A stretch of DNA of 64,000 bases from a virus. The notes beneath the pieces were generated by a model that saw only the letters and a program-made list of their open reading frames with translations, was not told where the DNA came from and ran no database searches. The stretch spans positions 27,378 through 91,377 of the IMG/VR virus record IMGVR_UViG_3300044691_000347; one strand, written 5' to 3'. Both the position numbers and the translations under genes were made by a program. This document shows positions 29,636 to 38,047 of this stretch, one piece after another; position 1 is the first letter of the stretch; the number at the start of each line of letters is the position of its first letter.

Positions 29636-30201
29636 GCGGCGTCGTCCTGCTGCTCGTTGGTTTCGGGTGTTCCGGCGAATGCCCGTTTGGGTTCGCGGCC
29701 GGTATTGCGGTCGGTGGCGATGTTCCACAGCGATTCGAGGTGCCGCGGCGGCTCGTTGAGGAGTTCGCGGGCTGCGGTGATGCGATGCCGAAGCTCTGCG
29801 TCCTGGTCGGCGGTGAGGTTGATCGTCGGGTTTCGTCCGAGTGCGATGGCTCGCGAGTACCGGTGGGCGTCGTTCGGCCCGAATCCCATGTCCTGCAAGG
29901 AATAGTTGGCGGTGTCCATGAGCTTGCGGCGGTCGTCGGGCAGGTCACGTAATGCTTCGAAGTAGGTGGCTTGGGCGTGTGTGACGATCGCGGCGGGTGT
30001 GGGTCGATAGTTTTCCGGGTTTTTCCGGTAGGCGAGGTCGACGCCGGCGAGGAGGTCTTCGCGGCTGAGTCGGGATTCGGCGAAGACGTGTGCCCAAGCG
30101 ACGATGGCGGTTTGGCTGGGGTGCGGGAACCACAGGTCGTAGCCGTTGCATCGTTCGAATACGGCTTGGGTGATGTCAATGTATTGTTCTGCGCTGGTCA
30201 T
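29632..30201 (-). CDS. Conserved-type hypothetical protein, 189 aa
   Basis: Helical protein; ITQAVFERCNGYDLWFPHPS, then AWAHVFAESRLSREDLLAGVD and RPTPAAIVTHAQ. I recall similar proteins next to initiators in actinophages. Function unknown; 4-base overlaps to both neighbours support a complex with them. Confidence 0.75.
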   Translation of the reverse strand: MTSAEQYIDITQAVFERCNGYDLWFPHPSQTAIVAWAHVFAESRLSREDLLAGVDLAYRKNPENYRPTPAAIVTHAQATYFEALRDLPDDRRKLMDTANYSLQDMGFGPNDAHRYSRAIALGRNPTINLTADQDAELRHRITAARELLNEPPRHLESLWNIATDRNTGREPKRAFAGTPETNEQQDDAA

Positions 30202-31247
30202 GCGGTCTCCGGGTATTCGCTGTCGCCGCTGAGGATTTCGAGGAGCGGCCGGTCGTCGGTGGATGAGATCGGGGTGTCGGTGCTGGCGATGAGGCCGAGG
30301 CTTCGTTTCGCTGCTTGGGCGGCATCAGCCCATCCGAGACTTTTACGGTCGTGGTTCGACAGCTGGGAGCGGTCGACGGCGCCTGGGGTTGGGGCTGGCC
30401 GCGTTTTGGCGCGGATGATGTCGGTGACGAGGTGCGGCAGCTGCCGCGGTCCGAGGTCTTTGGTGAGCCACCGTTCGAGGCCCGCGGTGATGTCCTCAGC
30501 CGCGATGCCTTGTTTGAGCATCGCGGCGGCTTCGGTGGCGAGCGCGGTTCGGGTGGCCTGCGGGAAGTGCGCGCAGAGTGGCTTGATGAGTCGCCAGCCG
30601 TCGACGGAGACGGCTTTGCCGGGGCGTTCACTTTCAGTGTCGGGTTGCTGATCGGTTGCCTCGCGCGTGTGCGCGCGCGGGGGAGGTGAACTGGAGTTAT
30701 CGTCAACTTGAGGTACCCCCAACCCCAACCCCTTCCCCGCGGGCGTCGAGACGTCGTCGGAACGCCGTTCGAACGGCGTTCCAAGTCCGTTCGAACGGGG
30801 CTCGTTGGCCGTGTCTGCGGGGTCGATGCGGTCGGCAACTTCGCTGGCGTCGGCACGGCCGAGACGGCGCAGCTCCTCCGCGAGGACAGCTCTAAGGACG
30901 GGGCTTTCGATGCCTTCGGCGCATGCAAGCGCGTTTTTGAAAACGTTCGCGTTCTTGGTGATGCCGTCGTTTCGAATGAAGCTCCGTACAAGAGTTTCTT
31001 CGGTGTATTCGTCGCACACAATGAACCGGACAGCGATGAGTTCGGCGAGTGCGTCTGTAATGTCCTCACGACTTGTGTGCCGACTGCGTTTGGCCCACTT
31101 CCCGACCTGCGTAGGGATCATTCCGGCATTGTTGATGCCACGCTGAGACAGAAGCAGCATGTATACGCGTTGAGCGTTCGGAGTCAGGTCGACGAAGTCC
31201 GGGTCATCCCAGATGGATACGAGGATCCGGCCATGATCGCGCGGCAT
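30198..31247 (-). CDS. Phage replication initiation protein (O/DnaD-like)
   Basis: 349 aa. N-terminal winged-helix region: RILVSIWDDPDFVDLTPNAQ, then RVYMLLLSQRGINNAGMIP and ITDALAELIAVRFIV. A proline/arginine-rich linker follows, then a C-terminal helical part with HFPQATRTALATEAAAMLKQ. This is the layout of actinophage initiators that melt the origin and load helicase. Position among recombination genes fits. Confidence 0.8.
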   Translation of the reverse strand: MPRDHGRILVSIWDDPDFVDLTPNAQRVYMLLLSQRGINNAGMIPTQVGKWAKRSRHTSREDITDALAELIAVRFIVCDEYTEETLVRSFIRNDGITKNANVFKNALACAEGIESPVLRAVLAEELRRLGRADASEVADRIDPADTANEPRSNGLGTPFERRSDDVSTPAGKGLGLGVPQVDDNSSSPPPRAHTREATDQQPDTESERPGKAVSVDGWRLIKPLCAHFPQATRTALATEAAAMLKQGIAAEDITAGLERWLTKDLGPRQLPHLVTDIIRAKTRPAPTPGAVDRSQLSNHDRKSLGWADAAQAAKRSLGLIASTDTPISSTDDRPLLEILSGDSEYPETA

Positions 31248-31823
31248 TTACAGCTCTCCGTTGGCGAGGATTTCCGCCGCACGCTCTTGCGTCTGTTTGA
31301 CTCGCGTCCAGCAGCAGCCGCAAAAGTATTTCCATTCGTCAGAGACGCGCGCGGTCATCGCTACCTCCGTTAGTTCCAAGAGGTCTTCAATGCCCAGGCC
31401 CGCAACAACGAACTGCCGAACGGACTGGCGCCAGTCGGCGGCGGGCTCGATTTGATGTTTCCGCCCGGCCGGGTCAGTCCACGTCCATAAGTCCCACCAG
31501 CTACGAAAGTTGTCTTCTAGCGCTCGGTCCTGGAGGTGTGTGATTGCGCGCTCCCCCGCGGCCTGCCGCATTGCGTCGGCCCAGCGGAGCGCGTCTGCTG
31601 CCACGTCGGCGACGATCGCGGAATCGGGTGCGATAGAAGACTTGCCGCCGTTACAGTCAGCGCAAGCTGTGACGAGATTCGTGGGGTCGTCACTTCCGCC
31701 GAGCGCAACCGGGGTTACATGGTCGACAGTCAGTTTCACGTCCGGCGCGGTGGCACCGCAGTAACGGCAAGCATGGTTGTCTCTCCGCAAGATTTCGAAG
31801 CGGAGTCGTCTTGATACTGACAT
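31248..31823 (-). CDS. HNH endonuclease
   Basis: 191 aa from ATG 31823. The HNH core is complete: CRYCGATAPDVKLTVDHVTPVALGG, shown here as CRYCG then LTVDHVTPVALGG, followed by NLVTACADCNGGK. The remaining 120 residues are helical and Trp-rich. Free-standing HNH nucleases in phages act in packaging, homing or DNA processing; between initiator and regulators, homing or a replication role is possible. The longer upstream frame has no start support. Confidence 0.85.
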   Translation of the reverse strand: MSVSRRLRFEILRRDNHACRYCGATAPDVKLTVDHVTPVALGGSDDPTNLVTACADCNGGKSSIAPDSAIVADVAADALRWADAMRQAAGERAITHLQDRALEDNFRSWWDLWTWTDPAGRKHQIEPAADWRQSVRQFVVAGLGIEDLLELTEVAMTARVSDEWKYFCGCCWTRVKQTQERAAEILANGEL

Positions 31824-31869
31824 AGGTGTGGCCCTTTCGCCGTTAGGCGGATTGGGGGGCGGATGAAAG

Positions 31870-32460
31870 CTAGGCGCTCTTGTCGCGAGGATCGACGGTG
31901 CGTCGCGGTTTGGTGTGCGGGTGGTCGATGTCGCGGTCGTACCAAGCGAGCGGGGGCGCGTATCCGCCGCGGGTGCGTGCGCGTCGGCCACCGTCGATGG
32001 ATGGTCCTTGTGTGCCGGATAGTTCGTTGTAGAGGTCTCGGCAGTCAGCCCATGTCTTGTATGTGATGTGGTCGCGGCGCAAGCTGTCGTTCAGTACGAG
32101 CCGGTCGGGGTGTCCGAGCCGCTGTGCGAGGATCGTGGTCGGCCAGCCGATGGCGTTGAGTGCCCGGATGCGCCGGCGGGCGCCGATGGCGGGCACAAGT
32201 TTTTGTTTCGGATGTGGATGGTGGTCGATCTTCCATATTTTGGCTGCGATTTCGATTCGTACATGGTCGGTGTTGCGACGTTCGATGTGGCTGATGGTTT
32301 GCATATCGAGTTCGGCTGCGTGGGCGATCATCGAATTGGTGATGCCGAGGTTGTGTAGGTGTTCGATGCGGTTTTGAACGAGATGGATGGGCATGGTGGC
32401 GGGTTCGCCGCATGTCTGGCGCGTCCGATACATTTTGGATGCACGGGCTGTGCGGGTCAT
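31870..32460 (-). CDS. HTH DNA-binding protein, paralogue 1
   Basis: 196 aa. Two HTH-like units: GITNSMIAHAAELDMQTISHI, and GWPTTILAQRLGHPDRLVLN. It ends with LYNELSGTQGPSIDGG and APPLAWYDRDIDHP, motifs shared with the next gene upstream. Similar proteins are widespread in actinophages. Probably regulates early genes. Confidence 0.75.
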   Translation of the reverse strand: MTRTARASKMYRTRQTCGEPATMPIHLVQNRIEHLHNLGITNSMIAHAAELDMQTISHIERRNTDHVRIEIAAKIWKIDHHPHPKQKLVPAIGARRRIRALNAIGWPTTILAQRLGHPDRLVLNDSLRRDHITYKTWADCRDLYNELSGTQGPSIDGGRRARTRGGYAPPLAWYDRDIDHPHTKPRRTVDPRDKSA

Positions 32461-33317
32461 GCTGCTGTCTGCTGTCGTAGTTCGCGACGCATCCGGACTA
32501 ACGCTTGATCTGCGGTGGCTAGTTTGACACCCAAAACTTGGGCGACTCTGGTTTTGTTCCAGTTGTGTTCGATTGCGTGATTCAAAACCGCTGTCCGCTC
32601 AGGTTTCGGAATTTCGCCTTCATGCTCGCCCCGCAAGATTCGATGTAACAGAACTTCGTCGACGGCTGGATCGGCATCGTCTTCCGTTTCGACCGGCTCT
32701 CGCCAAGGATCGTCTATGTCGATCCCTTCCCATGCGAGCGGAGGGAGCCAACCCCTTTTGGCTGCTCGGTCACGAGTTATGCTGCTCGGTCCTGGTGTAC
32801 CCGATAGCTGGTCGTATACGTCTGCTACGGCATGCCACGTCTCATAGAGGTTCCCGAGGCGCGGGTGGGCCCATTGGTGAACCTGGGCATCAGATACATC
32901 GAGAAGATCACCTAACGCAGCTTGTGTCCATCCGATGGTCAGCAAGGCTTGCAACCGTCGGCGAGTTCCGTGGGCAGGCACGATCAGGCCACTCTGGGCA
33001 GGGACGGGCACATGTCCGACCATGCGGAGGCGTCCAGCGATTGCATGCTGTGTCAACTGTCGGCGCGCCAACCTTATTCTGTACACCGCAGCGTGGCTGA
33101 CACCGGCAGCCGCACCGATCGCGGGGTCTCCGAAGCCCATGCCGTGCAGCCATCGCACATGGTCGCCGATAGTGTCGGCGGAGATCGAAGTCGGTAGTCC
33201 TTGAACTCGTCGTCCATACAAGATTTTCTGTGTCTTGTAAGCGCCGAGGACAGGACGTTCCGAGTGGCGATCGACTGTCACACTATGACGCCATTCGGCT
33301 TTCTTACGCGCGGTCAT
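32457..33317 (-). CDS. HTH DNA-binding protein, paralogue 2
   Basis: 286 aa from ATG 33317. HTH units GFGDPAIGAAAGVSHAAVYRI and GWTQAALGDLLDVSDAQVHQW, then VYDQLSGTPGPSSITR and LPPLAWEGIDIDDP as in paralogue 1. An added C-terminal HTH (HNWNKTRVAQVLGVKLATADQ) is separate. Overlaps both neighbours by 4 bases. Confidence 0.8.
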   Translation of the reverse strand: MTARKKAEWRHSVTVDRHSERPVLGAYKTQKILYGRRVQGLPTSISADTIGDHVRWLHGMGFGDPAIGAAAGVSHAAVYRIRLARRQLTQHAIAGRLRMVGHVPVPAQSGLIVPAHGTRRRLQALLTIGWTQAALGDLLDVSDAQVHQWAHPRLGNLYETWHAVADVYDQLSGTPGPSSITRDRAAKRGWLPPLAWEGIDIDDPWREPVETEDDADPAVDEVLLHRILRGEHEGEIPKPERTAVLNHAIEHNWNKTRVAQVLGVKLATADQALVRMRRELRQQTAA

Positions 33318-33748
33318 GTTGCCTTCACATTTGTGGATAGTGCTTCGCGGATAGACTGTCCGGACATTGCGAGAGTTTTCCCGATTCGTGCCGTGCTCCA
33401 TCCGCGCGCATAGAGTGCGCGGGCGTAAACTTTTTTGTCTCCGTATGGGATTATCGATGGTTTGCCGGACAGGATTCGGTCGATAAGTACGGGATCGACA
33501 TAGGGGATCATGCATGCGCGAGCTTCGGTGATGCTCAAGGTTGCGATGCGGTCTGCGTGTTCGCGTCGGACCGTTTTCTGCCGGCCTCTCGCAACGACAT
33601 GTGCAGTGGAGATGGGAATTCCAGCTAGCTTCGCCACCCTCTGATATGGGACTCCGGCAGCACGGAAGGCAAGTAGCCGACGTTTTGTCTCGTCAGCGTC
33701 GAGGTAGCCATGGTTCAACAACCATTCGCGGTAATTCGGTACGGTCAT
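33314..33748 (-). CDS. HTH DNA-binding protein, paralogue 3
   Basis: 144 aa from ATG 33748, overlapping the exonuclease stop by 4 bases. Two HTH units: GVPYQRVAKLAGIPISTAHVV and GWSTARIGKTLAMSGQSIREA. It lacks the LSG and PPLAW tail of the other two, so it matches only their HTH pair. Confidence 0.75.
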   Translation of the reverse strand: MTVPNYREWLLNHGYLDADETKRRLLAFRAAGVPYQRVAKLAGIPISTAHVVARGRQKTVRREHADRIATLSITEARACMIPYVDPVLIDRILSGKPSIIPYGDKKVYARALYARGWSTARIGKTLAMSGQSIREALSTNVKAT

Positions 33749-34434
33749 GCGGCTTGCGCTCTCTGTGTGCGGATAGGCCATTGAATTGACACGTCGGTGT
33801 ACGGCTTGCCCTGCTTCTCCAAGTACTCGATGAACGACAACTGACGGTCGCGATGCCATGCGGCCTGTTTGGTCATGAGTTCGTCGACGGTGTACTCGGC
33901 GAGCTGCGGATAGACTCGCGGTAGCCGCCATGCGAGCCGTGCGGCGGCTATCGAATCGGCTTCGGCGTCGTGGGCGTTGTCGAGTCGTACTCCGTAGTGA
34001 CCGCACACGTCGACCAGCTTCCGGCGTCCCTTGCGGAACCGATCAAATTGTTGATCCAGGACTCTCACATCAACGATCAGCCCGCGGACCTCGAAATCCG
34101 GTGCGTACGTGGCGAGCAGGCTGAAGTCAAAGCTCCCGTTGTACACCGCGACATAGCGGCCTTCAGCCCAGCACGCGTACAGAGCGTCTACAGTCTCGCG
34201 CACTACTTCGGCGTGCGGGCGACCATACTTCTGCGCATACTCCGTTGAGATCCCGTGCACCTCAGTGGCTTCCGCGGGGATCGGGATCCCGGGATCGGCC
34301 AACCATCGCTTGCAGTGAATGTCGCTTCCGTCGATCCGTGGAAGGCAGCCAGTCACGATGCGATCAGTGAACACATCGGTACCCGTTGACTCCAGGTCAA
34401 AGGCCGCGGCAGGCATTTCGGTCCAACTGGTCAC
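33745..34434 (-). CDS. DnaQ-like 3'-5' exonuclease
   Basis: 229 aa with all DEDDh motifs: Exo I FDLESTG (D13, E15), Exo II YNGSFDFSLL (D102) and Exo III HDAEADS (H154, D159). Such enzymes proofread or trim DNA ends. Located just after the YqaJ exonuclease pair, so it likely serves phage replication or recombination. Confidence 0.9.
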   Translation of the reverse strand: MTSWTEMPAAAFDLESTGTDVFTDRIVTGCLPRIDGSDIHCKRWLADPGIPIPAEATEVHGISTEYAQKYGRPHAEVVRETVDALYACWAEGRYVAVYNGSFDFSLLATYAPDFEVRGLIVDVRVLDQQFDRFRKGRRKLVDVCGHYGVRLDNAHDAEADSIAAARLAWRLPRVYPQLAEYTVDELMTKQAAWHRDRQLSFIEYLEKQGKPYTDVSIQWPIRTQRAQAA

Positions 34435-34634
34435 TGTTGCCTCTCCCAGGCGTCGAGGACGGTTTGTCCGGGCAGGATGTAGATGGCGCGGTAGAGGTCA
34501 CGCTGATTGGCGTAGCGGAGGGCTGCTAGCTCGTCGTCACCGAAATATGCGACCCCGAAGCAATCCCCGCCCTCGCCGGCTCGCGCCCCCTGAAGCGGGA
34601 TCGCGAGCCAGCCGCCGTCGATAGGCGCGGTCAC
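34431..34634 (-). CDS. Hypothetical protein, 67 aa
   Basis: GTG 34634 overlaps the upstream stop by 1 base; the longer ATG frame shadows the upstream gene. Alpha/beta (GGWLAIPLQGARAGEGGDCFG, then a helix with LRYANQRDLY). Not recognised. Confidence 0.7.
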   Translation of the reverse strand: MTAPIDGGWLAIPLQGARAGEGGDCFGVAYFGDDELAALRYANQRDLYRAIYILPGQTVLDAWERQQ

Positions 34635-35305
34635 TACGATTCCGGATCCGGCGGGAACATGGCACCGTCTTCGGCGTACGGGACGTCGGCGTAGTGGGAG
34701 GCGGGGACGTCCTGGACAGCATCCGAGGGCGCCGCCCTCCCGTAGCTGACGACGTTGGCCCGTTCCTTCCACAAGTGCACCAGGCGGTCTCGGTGCCCCC
34801 CCAGGTCGAACGTCTTCAGTTGGGTGCCGATCGAGTGGAGCGCTCCACGATCGGCAGCCTTTGCGATACCCGCTGCGATCTCTTCCGCCTGCGCATCACT
34901 GATCACGGGCGGCCCATCCGGGAGCGGCTCGACGACGAACGGCTTACGTTTTCCGCGCGTGACAGTGAGCGCGAGGGTCAGTTGCTTGCTGATATGCGAC
35001 AGGGCCTTGATTCGGATGCCACCGACTTTTTCGGGGCCGAAACGGATTTCGGGGTCGCGGTAGATCATCATGCGCCGACCCGCGTACGTGCTGGACTCCG
35101 CACCCCACGCGTTGATGAGAACACGGATCATGCTTTTACCTGGCCGGTAGGGGCGTCCGGGGCCGAACTCGACGGTGACGATTTCAACCGGTTGCTCGGC
35201 ATTGCCCTTGCGGGTTTCGGTGATGGTGACGACACGCGGACCAGACATCAGATCATCTGCGTTGATCTGGTCGGATTTCGGTGCGGCGGCTTCGGAAATG
35301 TCCAT
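34634..35305 (-). CDS. Conserved phage protein next to the YqaJ exonuclease
   Basis: 223 aa. Contains SDQINADDLMSGPRVVTITE, VEIVTVEFGPGRPYRPGKSM and AGRRMMIYRDPEIRFGPEKVG, a pattern I recall from many actinophages, always near YqaJ-type nucleases. The beta-rich core could bind single-stranded DNA or anneal strands; this partnership role is inference. The C-terminal third is helical and acidic. Confidence 0.75.
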   Translation of the reverse strand: MDISEAAAPKSDQINADDLMSGPRVVTITETRKGNAEQPVEIVTVEFGPGRPYRPGKSMIRVLINAWGAESSTYAGRRMMIYRDPEIRFGPEKVGGIRIKALSHISKQLTLALTVTRGKRKPFVVEPLPDGPPVISDAQAEEIAAGIAKAADRGALHSIGTQLKTFDLGGHRDRLVHLWKERANVVSYGRAAPSDAVQDVPASHYADVPYAEDGAMFPPDPES

Positions 35306-35306
35306 G

Positions 35307-36188
35307 TCAAAACCTCATCTCGGTGAGTTCACGTTCAGTGGTGGGCAGCCCTTCGATGGCCTCGCCATAGAGGCGGACCATCTCGGCGGCGTTCGCCTCG
35401 AATGCGCGGACGGCTTCGAGGATTGCCTCAAACCACTTCTGCTGTGGCAGCACTCGGCTTACATAGAGGGGCATCCCCCCTGCGAAAGACACGTAGTCGC
35501 ACCACGCGCGTCCGGAGACGAGCAGCCCGCATTGCATCTGCGCCATGTTCTCGATTGGCGGGTGGTCTGCGAGGATCGTTTCAAGGTGGATCTTCGGGCG
35601 CCGGGATTTCACCTCGATCAATCCGTCAGCGCCGACGAGACCGTCCGGGGAGTAGCCAAGTTGGATGCCGCGGTGCTCACGAACCATGAAACCGACTTCT
35701 TGGACGGGGGCGTAGTGCTCGCTGTACTTGTCGCGGGCGCGGGGTTCGTCTTCGAGGCCACGGAACATGTCTTCACTCATGAATGTGGGATCGATCCATC
35801 CGGTGATGCGTTCGGCGACGAGCAATGCTGTGAGGCCGCGGGATGTGTCGTTGCTGGCGGTCTCGAACCTGGTGTTCGCGGAGTTGCGGCGGGCCAGTTC
35901 GGCGCGTTCCGGATGCAGGGTCTTGATTGCTGCGTCGGCCTTAACTTTGCTACGGCACGGGTCGTTTGCTGCCGCGCCACATGCAGTGCAGACGTAGTCG
36001 GACGCGGAGGGCTTGCGTGTGGTGATGAGGTTGCCGACGACGGACGCGGTGACGATCCCTCGCCGCTGGGCGAGCCATTCGTCCGAGCCCTGGAGTAGGT
36101 CTGGATAGACACTGAGGTGCGCCCGGTGCCATTCAGGTGAGCCGTGCTCGGTGGGCGGGAGTTCGTGGCGCATAGCGAGTTCGGTCAT
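35307..36188 (-). CDS. YqaJ-family (lambda-exonuclease-like) recombinase nuclease
   Basis: 293 aa. LLQGSDEWLAQRRGI (31-45), then TSRGLTALLVAERITG, and the PD-D/ExK site GYSPDGLVG with D182 and IEVKSRRP with E192 and K194. An insertion after the first motif has C67-X2-C70-X7-C78 and H92, a zinc finger like those in other small proteins here. It resects double-stranded ends for single-strand annealing. Confidence 0.88.
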   Translation of the reverse strand: MTELAMRHELPPTEHGSPEWHRAHLSVYPDLLQGSDEWLAQRRGIVTASVVGNLITTRKPSASDYVCTACGAAANDPCRSKVKADAAIKTLHPERAELARRNSANTRFETASNDTSRGLTALLVAERITGWIDPTFMSEDMFRGLEDEPRARDKYSEHYAPVQEVGFMVREHRGIQLGYSPDGLVGADGLIEVKSRRPKIHLETILADHPPIENMAQMQCGLLVSGRAWCDYVSFAGGMPLYVSRVLPQQKWFEAILEAVRAFEANAAEMVRLYGEAIEGLPTTERELTEMRF

Positions 36189-36295
36189 CAGTGGCCGCCC
36201 AGAAGTATGTAAATGACGAAGATAAGAGTCGCCCCGAGCGCCATGGCGGCCAGTTCGGCGAGGAGTCCGTACATCAGTCCACGGAAGGTGTTCAC
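36188..36295 (-). CDS. Single-span membrane peptide, 35 aa
   Basis: GTG 36295 in a 4-base overlap; stop overlaps the YqaJ start by 1 base. Hydrophobic helix AELAAMALGATLIFVIYILL. Unusual to find it inside a recombination operon. Function unknown. Confidence 0.65.
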   Translation of the reverse strand: MNTFRGLMYGLLAELAAMALGATLIFVIYILLGGH

Positions 36296-36543
36296 TTCTC
36301 CCCCTTCAATCGCCGAATTTCGTCTGCCTGTCCGTCGATCACGGTCTGCTGGTAGTCGACAGCGGTTCGGAGGGCGGAAACCTCGCGTGCCATCGCCGTG
36401 ACCTGTCGGGCCAAACCGAGAACGGCCAAACTCATCTGGTCGGCGTCGTTGATGTCGGCCCAGCCGATGTCGTCTTGGGCGGCCTGCGCGTGTTTGACCA
36501 GGTCATCGGCTGGTCGAAGGTCTGTCGTATGATGTTCGTGCAT
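36292..36543 (-). CDS. Small coiled-coil protein, 83 aa; first gene of the operon
   Basis: ATG 36543. Begins MHEHHTTDLRPADDLVKHAQ and ends in a long helix with heptads (LGLARQVTAMAREVSALRTA). Sits directly after the promoter at 36.66 kb. Function unknown. Confidence 0.7.
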   Translation of the reverse strand: MHEHHTTDLRPADDLVKHAQAAQDDIGWADINDADQMSLAVLGLARQVTAMAREVSALRTAVDYQQTVIDGQADEIRRLKGEK

Positions 36544-36654
36544 GCCGCGTGATCCTTTGCTTGGGCGTGGTGCGCATTGCCCGTCCCCCATGCCAGTGGG
36601 GGCGGGCGTTTTAGTGTTTAGAAGTAGACGGTCATGCGATAGCGTCTATCGTAG

Positions 36655-36683
36655 ATAGTAGCTCGTATCATACGGCTACGCAA
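36655..36683 (-). promoter_or_regulatory. Leftward early promoter with operators
   Basis: Minus strand TTGCGT (36683-36678), 17-base spacer, TACTAT (36660-36655): the best promoter match in the window. GCGATAGCGTCTATCGTAG (36637-36655) immediately downstream and GTATCATAC in the spacer are copies of the operator motif. Drives the 36.5-26.8 kb operon. Confidence 0.8.
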
Positions 36684-36801
36684 GGGTGTCGGCTATCGCA
36701 TGCATTACATCAGTGGATAGTTGTTTGACCTGCGATTATGCGCAGGATGACACAGCCGGGTCGCGGAGGCGATGTACTTCACTGTTCCCAATCGGCTCGC
36801 A

Positions 36802-36826
36802 CTGTCATAACATCGATGCATGACAG
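36802..36826. promoter_or_regulatory. Palindromic operator upstream of the Cro-like gene
   Basis: CTGTCAT (36802-36808) and ATGACAG (36820-36826) are perfect inverted arms around AACATCGATGC, itself containing CATCGATG. It differs from the TACGATAG motif, so a second regulator probably acts here, perhaps the product of the gene at 36887. Confidence 0.6.
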
Positions 36827-36886
36827 CGTTCCTTACCTGACGGTAGGGAAAGATCAACGGCCGATCCGCGCACAGAAGGGTCTCTT

Positions 36887-37318
36887 GTGACGACCGACCA
36901 AACCACCACCACCACCTCGTGGTGGGATTATGTTGACCTGCTGATGCGGGCAGAGCGCATCAACAACGCCGAGTTGGCTAACGCCATCGGGGTCACCCCG
37001 GGAACCGTCGGAAGGTGGAAACTGCACTCGGTCGACGCCAAGAGCGCCGTCCTTGTCGCCAGACATTTCCGCCGGCCGGTCGGCGAAGCCCTAGCGCGAG
37101 CCGGAATCGTCCACGAAGACGAGCTCGGCTACAGCGCGCCACCCCTGCCGGAACCCAACCGCCTCACCAACGACCAGCTCGTCAGCGAACTTCTTCGGCG
37201 ATTGCGCCCGGACGAGGCCGCCGCCGCCAGCGAATCGCCCGCAGAAGATTTGACCGAAGCGGCAGATGCGGCTCCCGCAACGCGCACTGTACGTAAACGA
37301 ACACCAAACCGGAGCTGA
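36887..37318 (+). CDS. Cro/XRE-like regulator
   Basis: 143 aa, GTG start with AGAAGGG upstream. HTH at about residues 20-60: MRAERINNAELANAIGVTP, then TVGRWKLHSVDAKSAV. The rest is acidic and Ala-rich with a basic end. It is divergent from the recombination operon across a 343-base control region, the usual place for a Cro or repressor. Confidence 0.78.
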   Translation: MTTDQTTTTTSWWDYVDLLMRAERINNAELANAIGVTPGTVGRWKLHSVDAKSAVLVARHFRRPVGEALARAGIVHEDELGYSAPPLPEPNRLTNDQLVSELLRRLRPDEAAAASESPAEDLTEAADAAPATRTVRKRTPNRS

Positions 37319-37330
37319 GCCACGAAAAAC

Positions 37331-37365
37331 GGCGCCGACTGGAGCCCCCGCCACCAGTCGACGCC
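37331..37365. terminator. Terminator between converging genes
   Basis: GGCGCCGACTGG pairs with CCAGTCGACGCC (one mismatch) around an 11-base loop, preceded by AAAAA. Lies between genes ending at 37318 (+) and 37379 (-). Confidence 0.7.
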
Positions 37366-37378
37366 TGAGACTGTCCGT

Positions 37379-37831
37379 TCAGGCCGCGGAACCTAACTCG
37401 CCGATAGCCTCACCGAACAGTCGATCTTGTCGCAGCCGGTGTTCCTCCGATGCCCGGATCACTTGCGCGATCGGATCGGTCGGGAACGCTTCGAGGTTGA
37501 TCACGCACTCCCAATAGCTTCGGCCGCCTTGGGTGCCAACCTGCCAGAAGTCATCGGCGGTCGGCGGCTCGAACCACGCCGCCCAGCCCGCGCCGGCGAG
37601 TACTGCGCGTTCTTCGTCGGCGATGCCGACGTAGGGGTAAATGTCGATGTGGGCGGTGTCATGCCAGACGGTGACGCGCCCAACCTCTTTCCAGAGTGCG
37701 CCGCAGTCGTCGGGCCACCAGCTGACGATCCCGTGCGGGAGCTTCATGGTGATGCCGAGTGTCGTCAGCTCGATGACGCCGCGAGCGTAGATGGCTGGGC
37801 ATTGGTATGGCTGAGAGAGGTCGCGCATCAT
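37379..37831 (-). CDS. Hypothetical protein, 150 aa
   Basis: ATG 37831 with AGGA 7 bases upstream. Trp- and Asp-rich alpha/beta protein: IVSWWPDDCGALWKEVGRVTV, AWFEPPTADDFWQVG. Transcribed away from the repressor candidate. Could be a lysogeny gene. Not recognised. Confidence 0.7.
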   Translation of the reverse strand: MMRDLSQPYQCPAIYARGVIELTTLGITMKLPHGIVSWWPDDCGALWKEVGRVTVWHDTAHIDIYPYVGIADEERAVLAGAGWAAWFEPPTADDFWQVGTQGGRSYWECVINLEAFPTDPIAQVIRASEEHRLRQDRLFGEAIGELGSAA

Positions 37832-37941
37832 TGAGGGTCCTGTCACGGTGCCACGTCTCGCCCCGCCCTCCCGATTGGGTCTCGGCTGCTCGTGAATAGT
37901 GTGGATTGATGTCCCGCAAAATCGGGTATGGACACACCGTA

Positions 37942-37960
37942 GTACCCTGATTGTGGGTAC
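37942..37960. promoter_or_regulatory. Inverted repeat upstream of the repressor candidate
   Basis: GTACCC and GGGTAC arms with a 7-base spacer, in the 216-base gap between divergent genes (37831 and 38048). Candidate autoregulatory site; no clear promoter boxes seen in the gap. Confidence 0.5.
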
Positions 37961-38047
37961 CGCAAGGTCTGGTAGCGGCGCGTTAGCATAATGAGGACTT
38001 TGGTCCCTGAACTGGTTTCTGCCGGTAACGATCGGAGACCTGGACCG

